Shown: positions 53,599-61,321 of the stretch, piece after piece | Numbering within the stretch: the first letter of the stretch is position 1 | Layout of the letters: every line of letters begins with the position of its first letter | From: Bacillus sp. Marseille-P3661 | Lineage (GTDB): Bacteria > Bacillota > Bacilli > Bacillales > Bacillaceae_J | Direction: 5' to 3' | Assembly: GCF_900240995.1 (NCBI RefSeq) | Contig: NZ_LT965953.1 | Coordinates: 1,809,018-1,873,017 of the forward strand | DNA length: 64,000 nt | Notes under the pieces: model-generated | Told to the model about the DNA's origin: nothing | The model's database searches: none | The model's input: only the letters and a program-made list of their open reading frames with translations | Program-made: the position numbers and the translations under genes

Positions 53599-54147
53599 CT
53601 ATATGATCAAAGCATTGTATTTTTCAAATATATATCGAATGGAATCAGGTGATGCTGCAATTAAATCACAACCTCTATCATCGTAAATATGAAAAATCGT
53701 CCTTTTATTTATATTAATAAATAAATATTATGATATATACTAGGCCTAATTCCCAAATCTTGATTGCAAATAGCTTTTATTATAGAAATGTAATTGATAT
53801 CAGAAGTCTTACATAGCAGGAACAATCTATGTGTTTTATATGTTCCATCTTCATTATCTTCTGGAAATATATATGGAATCGAATGTTGTTTTAATTTATA
53901 CAGTACAGGTTTCTTTTTTATATACTTAGAAAAAATGTTCAATTTATGTTTGAAAATTGAACCATATGCAGTATCGTTTACATTTCAACTACTACATAAA
54001 GATCATCGTCTGCTGAATGTAGAGATGTAAATAAACTATAGGCCTTTTTATAGACAGCTTGTAGATAAGGGCTATTTTCATAAGCATATCGAACATCATA
54101 ATTCATACCTAATTCAAAGCGTATACCAAGCCACAAACTCAATGTTA
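53599..54147 (-). pseudogene. Decayed DUF3885-family gene
   Basis: Three minus-strand blocks in different frames together resemble a DUF3885 protein as I remember the family: GIRFELGMNYDVRYAYENSP (about 54120-54000, ending in VVVEM and a stop), then KKKPVLYKLKQHSIPYIFPE with YKTHRLFLLCKTSDINYI and IKAICNQDLGIRPSIYHNIY (about 53910-53710), then INKRTIFHIYDDRGCDLIAA and IRYIFEKYNALII (about 53710-53602) up to a stop. A stop plus sequence loss after the first block and a frameshift near 53710 break the gene, and the N-terminus is absent. There is no ribosome binding site for the open middle piece. Confidence 0.75.
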
Positions 54148-54278
54148 ACACATATTACCTAACTTCATTATGCCATTCCATTTTAGCTCGCTAATGTCGC
54201 AAACGCAAAAACTAATAAACGAAAACACATTTTGTTTATAAATGATCTAACAAAAATTAAGCACGTTTGTTTCTCCTG

Positions 54279-54342
54279 TTGACACAAAACAAACAATACA
54301 CTAATATGTTAGTATATAATCAAACGAATTTCATTTTCGTTT
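54279..54342 (+). promoter_or_regulatory. Promoter and palindrome upstream of the DUF2087 gene
   Basis: TTGACA (54279-54284) and TAATAT (54302-54307) are 17 bp apart. AAACGAA (54322-54328) and TTCGTTT (54336-54342) form a palindrome just past the transcription start, where a repressor (perhaps the DUF2087 protein itself) would bind. The promoter position excludes the upstream ATG at 54267 as translation start. Confidence 0.6.
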
Positions 54343-54371
54343 ATATATTAACTTTTAGGAGTGGTAAACAA

Positions 54372-55118
54372 GTGGAACTGTCAAATTTGTTTTGGGATGC
54401 CTCTTTAGAAGAATTAAAACGGGGTTATATTGAAGAAAGTGATTCTTTTACTTGCCTTCTTTGTGTAGAAAAGATTGAAAAAGGAATTATTTATCCTTAT
54501 GAAGATAGATTTTACGAAGCAGAAAGATTTATCCGGATTCATATTGAAACTAGCCACGAGTCTGTTTTTGAATATTTACTTGGAATGGATAAAAAACTTA
54601 CCGGTCTTACGGATCATCAAAAAAGCCTACTACACCTTTTTTATCAAAGCAAGAATGACAAAGACATTCAAAAAGAACTTGATATCGGAAGTACATCTAC
54701 TATTCGTCATCATCGTTTTGCATTAAAAGAAAAGGAACGACAAGCCAAAACTTTTTTAGCGATGATGGAATTACTTAAAGAAAAAGATCAATACGCACCA
54801 GCCTTTTTACCTGTGCATAAGACAGCCACAATGGTTGATGACAGATATAACATCACTCAGGAGGAACAAATAAAAATAGTAAAGCAATATTTTGCAAAAG
54901 GAGCATTAACCAAATTTCCACCAAAGGAAAAACAAAGGCTAGTCGTCCTTCGGGAAATTTCTAAACAATTAAAAATAGATCACATATACGATGAACAAGA
55001 GCTGAATCAAACATTAAAAGGTTATTATGTAGATTACGTTTTAATCAGGAGATATCTAATTGAATATGGTTTTTTAGATCGTAAACCAGATGGCAGCAAA
55101 TATTGGCTAAAAAAGTAA
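54372..55118 (+). CDS. DUF2087 domain protein with N-terminal zinc-finger-like and HTH segments
   Basis: A putative regulator of 248 residues from the GTG at 54372 (AGGAG upstream). Residues 28-62 hold CxxC ... HxxxxH (Cys28, Cys31, His57, His62), a zinc-binding pattern. About 75-125 looks like a LuxR-type HTH (GLTDHQKSLLHLFYQSKNDK, then STSTIRHHRFALKEK). The C-terminus (about 165-247) is a DUF2087 domain, with IVKQYFAKGALTKFPPKEKQ and YYVDYVLIRRYLIEYGFLDR before SKYWLKK. In other Firmicutes this architecture belongs to transcriptional regulators. It is followed after 20 bp by the GIY-YIG gene. Target genes are unknown. Confidence 0.82.
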   Translation: MELSNLFWDASLEELKRGYIEESDSFTCLLCVEKIEKGIIYPYEDRFYEAERFIRIHIETSHESVFEYLLGMDKKLTGLTDHQKSLLHLFYQSKNDKDIQKELDIGSTSTIRHHRFALKEKERQAKTFLAMMELLKEKDQYAPAFLPVHKTATMVDDRYNITQEEQIKIVKQYFAKGALTKFPPKEKQRLVVLREISKQLKIDHIYDEQELNQTLKGYYVDYVLIRRYLIEYGFLDRKPDGSKYWLKK

Positions 55119-55138
55119 ATTTAAAAAGGAGATATACA

Positions 55139-55489
55139 ATGGACCGCAAAAGGGAATTAAAACAGCAATATAAAGAAACAACGGTTGAAGCAGGTGTTTA
55201 TCAAATCAAAAATAAACTAAACAACAAAATCTTAATCGGTAGTACACGTAACTTTAAAACCCTAAACGGAACTAAATTCATGCTTGAAACCAATGGTTAT
55301 ACTACCAACAAACAGCTTCAAACTGAGTGGACACAATACGGGAAAGATGCATTCACCTTTGACATACTTGAAAAATTGAAACAAAACGATGACCCATATT
55401 TTAATGAGAAAGAGGCGTTAGCAGATCTTGAAGAAAAATGGTTAGAGCAACTACAACCATATGGAGAACGGGGCTATAACGAAAGATAA
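55139..55489 (+). CDS. GIY-YIG nuclease family protein
   Basis: A 116-residue protein. GVYQIKN (19-25) and ILIGSTRNF (32-40) occupy the GIY and YIG positions. The central WTQYGKDAFTFDILE and the end LEEKWLEQLQPYGERGYNE are typical of a small Bacillus GIY-YIG subfamily. The second motif Tyr is replaced (ILIGS), so catalytic ability is uncertain. The ATG at 55139 has AAAAAGGAGATATACA before it. The frame open to 55103 overlaps the previous gene and has no such site. It pairs with DUF2087 proteins in other Bacilli, as I recall. The biological role is unknown. Confidence 0.8.
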   Translation: MDRKRELKQQYKETTVEAGVYQIKNKLNNKILIGSTRNFKTLNGTKFMLETNGYTTNKQLQTEWTQYGKDAFTFDILEKLKQNDDPYFNEKEALADLEEKWLEQLQPYGERGYNER

Positions 55490-55602
55490 TCTCATTATTT
55501 TATATAAATACATTTCTATTATGTCCAAAAATTGACATGGATTGATGCATACCTTAAACTTCTATTTATTCTAAAAGATGGTTATAGAAAGGATGATTTG
55601 TA

Positions 55603-56001
55603 ATGAGCACCCATCAACACTTGACACCGGCCAACTCACTAAAAGAGAAAGCAGTGTCTTTTCTACAGCTCGTAGCATCAGGTGAAGTACGTGCGGCATA
55701 CCAGCGTTACATTGGACCAGACTTTTGTCACCATAATCCCTATTTCCGTGGCAATGCAGATTCACTCATGCTCGCAATGGAAGAGAATTCAGTCCAAAAC
55801 CCACACAAGATACTAGAAGTTAAACATGCTATTCAAGAAGGAAATACCGTAGCAGTACACTCTCATGTGAAACAGAATCCAGATGATCTTGGAGGAGCTG
55901 TAGTACATATCTTTCGTTTCAAAGATAACCTAATCGTTGAAATGTGGGATATAGGTCAACCTATACCTGAGGATTCCCCAAATGAAAATGGTATGTTCTA
56001 A
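55603..56001 (+). CDS. SnoaL/NTF2-like family protein
   Basis: A 132-residue protein with the alpha+beta-barrel pattern of the NTF2-like superfamily: an N-terminal helix (LKEKAVSFLQLVASGEVRAA), then FCHHNPYFRGNADSLMLAME and the end strands TVAVHSHVKQN and VVHIFRFKDNLIVEMWDIGQ. Members include SnoaL-type cyclases and ketosteroid-isomerase-like proteins, and many are uncharacterised. The start has AGAAAGGATG upstream and the gene ends at a strong terminator. It appears monocistronic. Whether it binds a ligand is not known. Confidence 0.8.
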   Translation: MSTHQHLTPANSLKEKAVSFLQLVASGEVRAAYQRYIGPDFCHHNPYFRGNADSLMLAMEENSVQNPHKILEVKHAIQEGNTVAVHSHVKQNPDDLGGAVVHIFRFKDNLIVEMWDIGQPIPEDSPNENGMF

Positions 56002-56026
56002 TATAATAAATGAGCATTAAATAATA

Positions 56027-56073
56027 GTACCAGAGCCCCGATATGTATCGCACTCCATCGGGGATTCTGGTAC
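56027..56073. terminator. Terminator after the SnoaL-like gene
   Basis: GTACCAGAgcCCCGAT pairs with ATCGGGGattCTGGTAC around a 15-base loop. It lies between converging genes (SnoaL-like plus, SRPBCC minus). Confidence 0.8.
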
Positions 56074-56142
56074 AACTATTACCATTCTAAGTATCTTTTC
56101 AAAGTCCTTCGTAAAATTTCATGGCCACTCCCCCATATTCAC

Positions 56143-56595
56143 TCATCTCTCAAGAAAATCTTTTAACGCATCCAAATCCTTCGCACAGGCTTTTTTAAAA
56201 GATCCAGCCATCATTTTCCCGAAAAATTTAGATAAACCAGTTAGTCCATTAATCTCTCCAAATAAAGTAACTTCTGTTTGATTATCAAATGAAACTAGGA
56301 TGTACGTAAACACAAATTCTCCTTTACCCGTAGTACCTTTCGTTCCATCACAGCGAAGAACAATTTTATCAGGTTCATCTAGTTGGACCACTTCAAAATG
56401 CTCAGTCGCTTCTTTTCCAAACATCTTTCTTGTTTCCTTCCACTCACTTCCCACCTGCAAAGGCCCCTCATCCAATCGCTTTATTCTTACTAAACCTTGC
56501 ATCCAGTTCTTTGCTGCATCAAGATCAAGCAAACCCTTGTACACTTTCCCCTTTGATTCACGTATGATTCTTTTCACTTCAAAACGAATACTCAA
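56143..56595 (-). CDS. SRPBCC family protein (polyketide cyclase/dehydrase-like)
   Basis: A 150-residue START-like domain with an N-terminal strand SIRFEVKRIIRES, the family's K-VYKGLLDLDAAKNWMQGL, then EGPLQVGSEWKETRKMFGKE and the amphipathic C-terminal helix AGSFKKACAKDLDALKDFLE. The fold binds hydrophobic ligands, and most bacterial members have unknown roles. It starts after GGAGGATATC and lies divergently from the GntR gene, so it could be controlled by it. Confidence 0.85.
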   Translation of the reverse strand: MSIRFEVKRIIRESKGKVYKGLLDLDAAKNWMQGLVRIKRLDEGPLQVGSEWKETRKMFGKEATEHFEVVQLDEPDKIVLRCDGTKGTTGKGEFVFTYILVSFDNQTEVTLFGEINGLTGLSKFFGKMMAGSFKKACAKDLDALKDFLER

Positions 56596-56741
56596 CCTGA
56601 TATCCTCCTTCTAAAAAACTGGATATAGAAACCCCTAACACACACGTTCTAAAATCCAATTAATAAAAGTATTAGTCCCTACAACCTGATTTTATATAAC
56701 TTCTCCCCTTTTCGCACCCATCCAACCTATTTCCAACTTTT

Positions 56742-56788
56742 TGTTCTATTAAAAATAGAACAGAATTGTTATAATAATAATAGAACAG
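56742..56788 (+). promoter_or_regulatory. GntR (YtrA-type) operator and promoter
   Basis: TGTTCTATT-AAA-AATAGAACA (56742-56762) is a perfect palindrome. A second half-site, AATAGAACAG, is at 56779-56788. The extended -10 TGTTATAAT (56767-56775) lies between them. The layout fits autorepression by the downstream GntR protein. Confidence 0.65.
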
Positions 56789-56802
56789 CAGGAGGGATTG
56801 CA

Positions 56803-57183
56803 ATGATTATAAAAGTTGAACATGATTCTGATATTCCCATTTATGTACAATTAACCAATCAAATTATAGAAGGAATCGCGAGAGGTTTGATTCAACCAGG
56901 AGAATTCCTACCTTCTGTTAGGGCATTTGCAGCAGACCTGGGTGTCAATATGCATACGATCAATAAAAGTTATCACCAATTAGAAAAAAAGGGAATCATC
57001 CGAATTGTTCCAAAATCAGGAGCTATCATCTCTTCACCACAAGATTTCAATGAATACTCTTTGGAAAGGCTAAAAAAAGGTTATAAACCACTTATAGCAG
57101 AATCACTTGTCGTTGGAATGTCTAAAGAGCAAATTCAGGAACTCGTTATTTCTATTATTAGAGACTTGCAAGTACGTTCATAG
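56803..57183 (+). CDS. GntR family transcriptional regulator (YtrA subfamily)
   Basis: A 126-residue regulator with a winged helix (IPIYVQLTNQIIEGIARGLI, then LPSVRAFAADLGVNMHTINK and LEKKGIIRIVPKSGAII) and only a short C-terminal helical tail, the size of the YtrA subfamily. YtrA regulators usually control adjacent transport or membrane genes and their own promoter. Here a perfect palindrome straddles the promoter, and the next gene, 14 bp away, encodes a membrane protein. GGAGGG precedes the ATG. Confidence 0.92.
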   Translation: MIIKVEHDSDIPIYVQLTNQIIEGIARGLIQPGEFLPSVRAFAADLGVNMHTINKSYHQLEKKGIIRIVPKSGAIISSPQDFNEYSLERLKKGYKPLIAESLVVGMSKEQIQELVISIIRDLQVRS

Positions 57184-57197
57184 GAAGGAGCATATAG

Positions 57198-58289
57198 ATG
57201 ACATTAGCCATTTTTCTGATGATAGCAATTATAGTAGTTGGTATTCAAACAGCGGTCCCCTATTTAGTTAAACGTAGCGTCATATTCGGGGTTACCATCC
57301 CAGAACAACACTTAAATAACCAAAAGCTAACAACCTATAAAAAAAGGTATGCACTTATGGTTTCCCTGCTCTCCGCTTTGGTTTTAACCTGTTATTTAAT
57401 TTGGGCTCTTATAAATAATCCTACGGAAGAACAAACAGTGCTAGTAGGGATTTTTATCCAATTTGGTATTATCCTATTTAGTCTTTCGCTATATTTTTAT
57501 TTTCACGGAAAAACACAGCAATTAAAAAAGGATAACAAGTGGGTAGAAAATTTAAAACAAATGAAAATCACTGATTTATCTGTCCGTGCACAGGATGAAA
57601 TGCTACCTTGGTATGTATATTTTGTACCCATCCTTATTTCAGTCGGCGTAGTTGGTTATACCATTCTTAATTATGATCTTTTACCGAACCAAATTCCAAC
57701 CCACTGGGGCATTAACGGCGAAGCAGATGCTTTTACTAAAAAGACACCATTATCTGCAGTCCAAATGCCATTAACGCTTCTTGCCATACAGATTATGTTT
57801 TTAGCGCTCCACGTTGGAAAGAAAAAATCTGGGATCAAATTAAGTGCAACTAGTACCAATGCATCTCGTATTCGTCAACTTACATTAAGGAAATATTCAA
57901 GCTGGTTGATGTTTATCATTAGCATTCTGGTAACAGCTATGTTTAGTATTTTTCAGTTAAGAACGATTCACCCTGATTTATTCGCAGGAACGATGGTTGC
58001 GGCAACACCTCTCTTTTTCCTTGTTGTTGTATTATCCGCAACCATTGCCTTCTCCGTAAAAGTAGGACGTTCCGATAAACTAAATATTGATGAAGCCAAA
58101 GAGAATATAACCGATTACGATGAAGATGACAACTGGATTGGCGGTTTGATTTATTTTAATAAAAATGATCCATCCATACTTGTAGAAAAACGCTTTGGAA
58201 TTGGTTGGACCCTCAACTTTGCTAACTCGATCGGTTATTTGATTATTTTAATACCACTCATCGTGATTTTATTAATTTCATTTATGTAG
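57198..58289 (+). CDS. DUF1648/DUF5808 multi-pass membrane protein
   Basis: A 363-residue protein with about 8 hydrophobic segments. The hallmark of DUF1648 (LPNQIPTHWGINGEADAF) lies near residue 165. The C-terminal block DEDDNWIGGLIYFNKNDPSI and VEKRFGIGWTLNFAN matches DUF5808-type ends. Related proteins include SdpI-like immunity factors and other Bacillus membrane proteins co-transcribed with YtrA-type regulators. It is the second gene of the GntR operon (GGAAGGAG before the ATG). A role in envelope stress or self-protection is plausible but not shown. Confidence 0.85.
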   Translation: MTLAIFLMIAIIVVGIQTAVPYLVKRSVIFGVTIPEQHLNNQKLTTYKKRYALMVSLLSALVLTCYLIWALINNPTEEQTVLVGIFIQFGIILFSLSLYFYFHGKTQQLKKDNKWVENLKQMKITDLSVRAQDEMLPWYVYFVPILISVGVVGYTILNYDLLPNQIPTHWGINGEADAFTKKTPLSAVQMPLTLLAIQIMFLALHVGKKKSGIKLSATSTNASRIRQLTLRKYSSWLMFIISILVTAMFSIFQLRTIHPDLFAGTMVAATPLFFLVVVLSATIAFSVKVGRSDKLNIDEAKENITDYDEDDNWIGGLIYFNKNDPSILVEKRFGIGWTLNFANSIGYLIILIPLIVILLISFM

Positions 58290-58382
58290 AATGCAATTTT
58301 ACAGCAGGTAGCTCGTCGCCCTTACTTTACTTTTATCCGTAGAGGCCTGGCGCACATAATGAAATCCAAAAAACCCGTCTCG

Positions 58383-58850
58383 ATTCAGACAGGAATTTCA
58401 GTAAAGCTGGTTATGTAGTCAGAAACCGGTTGTAATTCAGACAGGAAACCGTGAAAAGTTCGGTATTGAGTTAGAATCGTGATGTGATTCAGACAGGAAA
58501 CCGGGTAAAGCTCGATTTTGAGTCAGAATCAGGATGTGATTCTGACAGGAAACCGGGTAAAGCTCGATTTTGAGTCAGAATCAAGATGTAATTCAGACAG
58601 GAAACCGGGTAAAGCTCGATTTTGAGTCAGAATCAGGATGTGATTCAGACAGGAAACCGGGTAAAGCTCGATTTTGAGTCAGAATCAGGATGTGATTCTG
58701 ACAGGAAACCGGGTAAAGCTCGATTTTGAGTCAGAATCAAGATGTAATTCAGACAGGAAACCGGGTAAAGTTCAATTTTGAGTCAGAATCAGGATGTAAT
58801 TCAGACAGAAAACCGGGAAAAGCTCAATTTTGAGTCAGAATCAGGCTGTA
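58383..58850. repeat. Tandem array of nine 52-bp units with hairpins
   Basis: Units begin at 58383, 58435, 58487, 58539, 58591, 58643, 58695, 58747 and 58799, exactly 52 bp apart. The first two are more diverged. The common unit is GATTCAGACAGGAAACCGGG, then TAAAGCTCGATTTTGAG and TCAGAATCAGGATGT. TCAGAATCA-GGATG-TGATTCTGA forms a perfect 9-bp stem at the junctions before 58539 and 58695. Elsewhere one stem position is mismatched (CAG for CTG). No reading frame crosses it. It lies between the 3' ends of converging genes. Confidence 0.95.
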
Positions 58851-58860
58851 ATTAAAAGCA

Positions 58861-58894
58861 AAGGAGCTTGGAATCCTCTTCCAAGCCCCTTTTT
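58861..58894. terminator. Terminator after the tandem array
   Basis: GGAGCTTGGAA and TTCCAAGCCCC form an 11-bp stem with one mismatch and loop TCCTC, followed by TTTTT on the plus strand. It ends plus-strand transcription that crosses the array from the DUF1648 operon. Confidence 0.75.
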
Positions 58895-58973
58895 CATAAC
58901 TTAATCTACTCTGTTTCTTCTTTTTTACCATCCATTGTACTTTATTACGATGGTACTCCACATATATTATTAT

Positions 58974-60242
58974 TTACTGATCTATTTCTCTTACCCTCAC
59001 CATATTCTTTGACTCATCTATCAAGTTTTTCAAATTATTTCCCGATGGGTTCTGAAATACTTGAATTCCAAACTCTGGTGCAACTGCAAATAGATGATCA
59101 AAAATATCCGATTGGACCGATTCGTACACGTCCCACCTTACATCATTTGTAAAAGCGTATATTTCTAGTGGCAGCCCGTTCTCACTAGGGGCCAACTGTC
59201 TAACCATTAAGGTCATCTTTTGATTAATTCCAGGATGATTTTTGAGATAGTTGCTGATATAAATCCTAAATACACCGATATTCGTAAGCGCCCGCCCATT
59301 CACTCGATTGTTCTTAGCCAATTCAAACTTAGCATTGTACTCTACAATTTCTTGTTCCTTGCTAATAATGTAGTCGGATAAATGGTGGATATTCTTAAAC
59401 TTCTCAAGCATTTCCTCCGTGCAAAACGTGATGCTGCTTGTATCTATATATAAAGATCGCTTGATACGTCGCCCACCTGAACTTTGCATACCTCTCCAGT
59501 TTTTAAAAGAATCCGATATAAGAGCATAGCTTGGTATCATCGTAATCGTTTTATCCCAGTTTTGAACCTTTACTGTATTTAAAGAAATATCAATGATATC
59601 CCCGTCAGCTTCATACTTCGGCATTTCAATCCAGTCCCCAACGCGAACCATATCATTGGCTGCCAACTGAATGCCCGCTACAAGTCCTAATAATGAATCT
59701 TTAAATACTAACATTAGAACTGCCGAGAGTGCACCTATACCACTGAACAAAATTAGAGGACTCTCCCCCATCAGGTTCGAAATAATTAAGATGACCCCTA
59801 AAGTTAACACAATAATGTTAACTACCTGAATATATCCCTTTATCGGCTTAATCTTGGATATTTCAAAAGTTTGATAAATATCATTAATCGCATTCAATAA
59901 ACTATGGATAACCATTAATGCTACGATAATACTATAAGTAATAGCACCCTTCTCAATTATAGATTGATAGATTGGAAAGGTTGGTGCAAAGTAAAAAATT
60001 ATAATAGCAGGTACAAAATGAGATAGCTTATGAAAAACCTTCCTTTCCAAAAGCATATTATCCCATTGAAATTTATTATTGTTGACGTAATGAGTAATAA
60101 TTCTAATCACAACTTTTTTTGTAATAAAATTTGCGACTATACAGATAAATGCTATAAAAAGTAGCATGATCACACTAGAAAGATATCTGACTACATTAGG
60201 AGCCAAGCCATAGTCAAGTAGTAGATTAGTAATGAACTCCAT
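58974..60242 (-). CDS. Mechanosensitive ion channel family protein (MscS, YbdG-like)
   Basis: A 422-residue membrane channel. There are five hydrophobic segments in the first 170 residues, the MscS pore helix region GIGALSAVLMLVFKDSLLGL, and the beta-domain start NDMVRVGDWIEMP with DGDIIDISLNTVKVQNWD and TMIPSYALISDSFKNWRG. The C-terminal domain is longer than in E. coli MscS and matches the YbdG/YnaI-like size. It releases solutes on osmotic downshock. The start follows GGAGGGAAC. It is monocistronic, with no known partners nearby. Confidence 0.92.
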   Translation of the reverse strand: MEFITNLLLDYGLAPNVVRYLSSVIMLLFIAFICIVANFITKKVVIRIITHYVNNNKFQWDNMLLERKVFHKLSHFVPAIIIFYFAPTFPIYQSIIEKGAITYSIIVALMVIHSLLNAINDIYQTFEISKIKPIKGYIQVVNIIVLTLGVILIISNLMGESPLILFSGIGALSAVLMLVFKDSLLGLVAGIQLAANDMVRVGDWIEMPKYEADGDIIDISLNTVKVQNWDKTITMIPSYALISDSFKNWRGMQSSGGRRIKRSLYIDTSSITFCTEEMLEKFKNIHHLSDYIISKEQEIVEYNAKFELAKNNRVNGRALTNIGVFRIYISNYLKNHPGINQKMTLMVRQLAPSENGLPLEIYAFTNDVRWDVYESVQSDIFDHLFAVAPEFGIQVFQNPSGNNLKNLIDESKNMVRVREIDQ

Positions 60243-60632
60243 CTAGTTCCCTCCATTATTTAATTAGTTAGCCGTACTATTTGCGTAGTATTTCTAGCAT
60301 CTTCTACGCCTAGTATTAAAGATGCAAGATCAATCTTGATAACAAGCAGCGTGTTTATTTTAATTTTAACAAAAAAACAGTATCCCAGTATCCATCCTCA
60401 AACTCATTTACTATATACGTTTAAGTAAAAATTAATGTTACCAAAGTTTGTGCAATTATTGCAAATGATAACCCATGTTCTTCGAATTTATGTAGAAATC
60501 CATAACTTAAAGTTTTGGAAAATAATATCATTAAGTAAATCCTACACGATCTGGAAAATGTTGTAGATTTCAAAGCCCTCCTTTATACTTAAAAAGAGTA
60601 TATATTGAAAAAATTAAAAAGGGGATCAAACT
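60243..60632. other. Divergent intergenic region
   Basis: 390 bp between the MscS gene (minus) and the VOC gene (plus). ATACT-N7-AGTAT near 60587 could be an operator or part of a promoter for the VOC gene. Otherwise nothing is recognised. Confidence 0.3.
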
Positions 60633-61004
60633 ATGAATTTAGGAGCATTTTCAGTAAGTTTAAACGTAAAAAACATTCATTCATCAAAAGCGTTTTACGA
60701 AGATCTTGGCTTTCAGGTTTTTGGCGGTGAGATAACTCAAAATTGGCTTATTATGAAGAATGAAAATTGCATAATTGGATTATTCCAAGGAATGTTTGAA
60801 AAGAACATTCTAACCTTTAATCCAGGATGGGATGAAAATGCTGAAAATCTCGATTCATATATCGATGTCCGAGAAATTCAAAAGCAACTTAAAGGAAAAG
60901 GAATGAAATTGCTGACTGAAGCAGATGAAACAAGTGAAGGACCTGCACATTTTACACTTGAGGATCCAGATGGCAATTTAATTCTTATAGACCAACATCG
61001 ATGA
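60633..61004 (+). CDS. VOC family protein (glyoxalase/bleomycin-resistance fold)
   Basis: A 123-residue protein with the paired beta-alpha-beta-beta-beta modules of the VOC superfamily: FSVSLNVKNIHSSKAFYEDL with GFQVFGGE at the N-terminus and GPAHFTLEDPDGNLILIDQH at the C-terminus. Potential metal ligands such as Glu in LEDPDGN are present, but the His set is incomplete, so the activity (lyase, dioxygenase or binding protein) is unclear. AAAAGGGGATC precedes the start. It is monocistronic, ending in a terminator. Confidence 0.88.
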   Translation: MNLGAFSVSLNVKNIHSSKAFYEDLGFQVFGGEITQNWLIMKNENCIIGLFQGMFEKNILTFNPGWDENAENLDSYIDVREIQKQLKGKGMKLLTEADETSEGPAHFTLEDPDGNLILIDQHR

Positions 61005-61056
61005 AAATGAGGTAATCGTACCTACATACATTTTATCAATTACTATACATTCTAAA

Positions 61057-61100
61057 GAGCCTTTCAGCCAATTGAAACTTAAATTGGACGAAAGGCTCTT
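61057..61100. terminator. Terminator after the VOC gene
   Basis: GAGCCTTTCagCCAATT pairs with AATTGGacGAAAGGCTC around a short loop and is followed by TT. It lies 53 bp past the VOC stop codon. Confidence 0.85.
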
Positions 61101-61165
61101 AAATGTTTATGAAATCTATTCGCTGCTTATGACGTAATTGGCTACTCCCATTGTCATAATTTATA

Positions 61166-61210
61166 TGCCACTTTTTGAATATATCTGCCACTTTTTGAAT
61201 ATATCTGCCA
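61166..61210. repeat. Short direct repeat
   Basis: TGCCACTTTTTGAATATATC occurs twice in tandem (20-bp period), with a partial third TGCCA. It is non-coding, in the gap before the GGDEF-EAL gene's 3' end. Nothing else is seen in 61101-61321. Confidence 0.85.
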
Positions 61211-61321
61211 ATCTCCGTTTATATCTGCTCCTGATAATAGTATTTATTAAAGATGTTACAATAAGGAACAATATGCTTTTCTAATGCAGTATCATACCCT
61301 TGCCAAACACTAACTATTACA

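Noticed and set aside
53794-54030. 78-residue plus-strand ORF
   Set aside because: It is antisense to the DUF3885 pseudogene, whose reading is supported by recognisable family sequence. No ribosome binding site.
58383-58850. CRISPR array
   Set aside because: Same reason: the whole 52-bp unit is repeated, with no unique spacers and no cas genes.
58868-59152. 94-residue plus-strand ORF
   Set aside because: It is antisense to the MscS C-terminus and begins inside a terminator.
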